DNA of 64,000 nucleotides. Origin: Pseudomonas orientalis. Lineage in GTDB: Bacteria > Pseudomonadota > Gammaproteobacteria > Pseudomonadales > Pseudomonadaceae. Within the stretch, counting starts at the first letter, position 1, and each line of letters begins with the position of its first letter. The notes under the pieces were generated by a model, which was not told the origin of the DNA, did no database searches, and saw only the letters and a list, made by a program, of their open reading frames with translations. Positions 63,034 to 64,000 of this stretch are shown here, one piece after another. The stretch covers positions 308,501-372,500 of the forward strand of contig NZ_CP018049.1 of NCBI RefSeq assembly GCF_002934065.1. Reading direction: 5' to 3'. The translations under genes were made by a program, and so were the position numbers.

Positions 63034-63671
63034 TGCAGACGGTCGCGGTTATCGATTACGGCATGGGTAACCTGCACTCGGTGGCCAAGGCCCTCGAGCA
63101 CGTGGGTGCCGGCAAGGTGCTGATCACCAGCGATGCCAATGTGATTCGTGAAGCCGACCGCGTGGTGTTTCCAGGCGTTGGCGCGATTCGCGATTGCATG
63201 GCCGAGATCCGTCGCCTGGGCTTTGACAGCCTGGTGCGCGAAGTCAGCCAGGACCGTCCGTTCCTCGGTATCTGCGTGGGCATGCAAGCCTTGCTCGACA
63301 GCAGTGAAGAGAACGGCGGTGTCGACTGCATCGGTCTGTTTCCCGGCCAGGTGAAGTTCTTCGGCAAAGACCTGCATGAAGACGGCGAGCACCTCAAGGT
63401 GCCGCACATGGGCTGGAACGAAGTGCGTCGCGCGGTGGATCACCCGCTGTGGCACGAGATTCCGGACATGGCGCGCTTCTACTTTGTGCACAGCTATTAC
63501 ATCGCCGCCGGTAACCCGCGCCAGGTGGTGGGGGGCGGGCATTACGGCGTCGACTTCGCCGCCGCGCTGGCCGACGGTTCGCGCTTTGCCGTGCAGTTTC
63601 ACCCGGAGAAGAGCCATACCCATGGCCTGCAATTGCTGCAGAACTTCGCCGCGTGGGATGGGCGCTGGTAA
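63033..63671 (+). CDS. hisH: HisH, glutamine amidotransferase subunit of IGP synthase
   Basis: A 212-aa class I glutaminase that supplies ammonia to HisF. Catalytic Cys-81 in [12 protein letters not shown], and the His-Glu pair in FHPEKSH near the C-terminus. [20 protein letters not shown] is the family N-terminus. Coupled to hisB by a one-base overlap; DUF2164 follows directly. Confidence 0.96.
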   Translation: MQTVAVIDYGMGNLHSVAKALEHVGAGKVLITSDANVIREADRVVFPGVGAIRDCMAEIRRLGFDSLVREVSQDRPFLGICVGMQALLDSSEENGGVDCIGLFPGQVKFFGKDLHEDGEHLKVPHMGWNEVRRAVDHPLWHEIPDMARFYFVHSYYIAAGNPRQVVGGGHYGVDFAAALADGSRFAVQFHPEKSHTHGLQLLQNFAAWDGRW

Positions 63672-63929
63672 ATGGCCAGGAAGTCGAAGCCGCCGATCTT
63701 GAACCTTGCGCCCGAGCAGGAGCGTGAGGCCACCGACAAGATCAAGCGTTTCATGGAAGACCGCTTCGAGCTCAAGCTGGGCTCGTTCGAGGTCGCCGAG
63801 ATTCTCGAGCTGTTCACCACCGAAGTGGCACCGCACTATTACAACAGGGCGATTTTCGACACGCAGACGCTCCTTAAAGAAAGGTTCGAAAGCATCGAAA
63901 GCGACTTGTGGTCGCTTGAGAAACCCTGA
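63672..63929 (+). CDS. DUF2164 family protein
   Basis: An 85-aa protein: LAPEQEREATDKIKRFMEDR, then FELKLGSFEVAEILELFTTE and the conserved APHYYNRAIFDTQTLL ending. This is the DUF2164 family, of unknown function, often found inside his operons of pseudomonads between hisH and hisA. The start codon immediately follows the hisH stop, so it is cotranscribed. Confidence 0.85.
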   Translation: MARKSKPPILNLAPEQEREATDKIKRFMEDRFELKLGSFEVAEILELFTTEVAPHYYNRAIFDTQTLLKERFESIESDLWSLEKP

Positions 63930-63968
63930 TTTCCCAAGCATTGCTGAATATCGAATAAGGTTTGCCAG

Positions 63969-64000
63969 ATGCTGATTATCCCCGCTATCGATCTCAAGGA
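63969..64000 (+). CDS. hisA: HisA, phosphoribosylformimino-AICAR-phosphate isomerase (first codons only)
   Basis: The window ends 10 codons into this gene, which reads MLIIPAIDLK, the invariant start of HisA. It fits its position after hisB, hisH and DUF2164. RBS AATAAGG lies 11 bp upstream. Confidence 0.9.
   Translation, partial: MLIIPAIDLK

Overview
The window looks like a chromosomal segment of a fluorescent pseudomonad of the P. fluorescens group. The coding sequence is GC-rich. The gene content and order are typical of that group: tex/ompR/envZ, the rimA-rimB-rimK operon, hslR/PAP2/hslO/pckA, aguA, gabP, asmA/mutY/yggX and the his operon. Intergenic spaces carry many REPIN-type inverted repeats (arms reading GTGGGAGGGGGCTTGC), a hallmark of this group. 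There is no prophage, integrase, IS element or CRISPR array in the window.

Layout. 1-5.2 kb: end of a PaaI-type thioesterase gene, tex, then ompR and envZ, which are separated by a structured 116-bp gap. 5.3-7.5 kb: rimABK, linking c-di-GMP turnover to ribosomal protein S6 glutamation. 7.6-11.7 kb: hslR, a PAP2 phosphatase, hslO and pckA. 11.9-13.6 kb: a small accessory patch with lower GC, holding a DUF1493-like membrane protein, an unidentified and probably 5'-truncated gene, and a small gene interrupted by a stop codon. 13.9-18.3 kb: a secreted YfaP/TPR protein, a RecQ-like helicase, a thioesterase and a glycine-zipper protein. 18.6-24.7 kb: a YdeP-type molybdenum oxidoreductase with fdhD, the kbp (BON-LysM) gene, a YrfG-type nucleotidase, nudE and cysQ. 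24.8-31.9 kb: one long minus-strand run of a thioesterase, dctD, dctB and rmlD-C-A-B (dTDP-rhamnose). 32-36.6 kb: a kinase/M23-like/aminotransferase fusion, then agmatine deiminase. 36.7-42.5 kb: a TonB-dependent siderophore receptor with a Fur-box-like site, an OprD porin preceded by a terminator hairpin in its leader, and a quinone oxidoreductase/SDR pair divergent from a TetR regulator.

43-49.4 kb: a degenerate gene, tRNA-Thr(UGU), an orphan BcsQ/WssA-type ATPase (probably the relic of a cellulose operon), a methyltransferase and a basic amino-acid ABC transporter. 49.8-52.8 kb: gabP with a sigma-54-like promoter, then an unusual ~1-kb array in which a REPIN and the 3' ends of both flanking genes are duplicated in tandem (four REPINs, three extra units of about 303, 303 and 316 bp), then a small conserved-looking gene. 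52.9-62.2 kb: an SBF-family transporter, an ArnT/PMT-like membrane glycosyltransferase, a lipoprotein, tRNA-Phe, yggX-mutY-asmA, and an OFA-type MFS transporter. 62.4 kb to the end: hisB, hisH, a DUF2164 gene and the first codons of hisA.

Most of the window is conserved core chromosome. The least ordinary observations are the REPIN/gene-end tandem array, the orphan bcsQ, the oprD leader terminator, the three-domain fusion enzyme and the small accessory patches at 12-13.6 and 43-43.5 kb. No clearly new multi-gene system is visible. All family assignments are made by reading motifs, not by database search.
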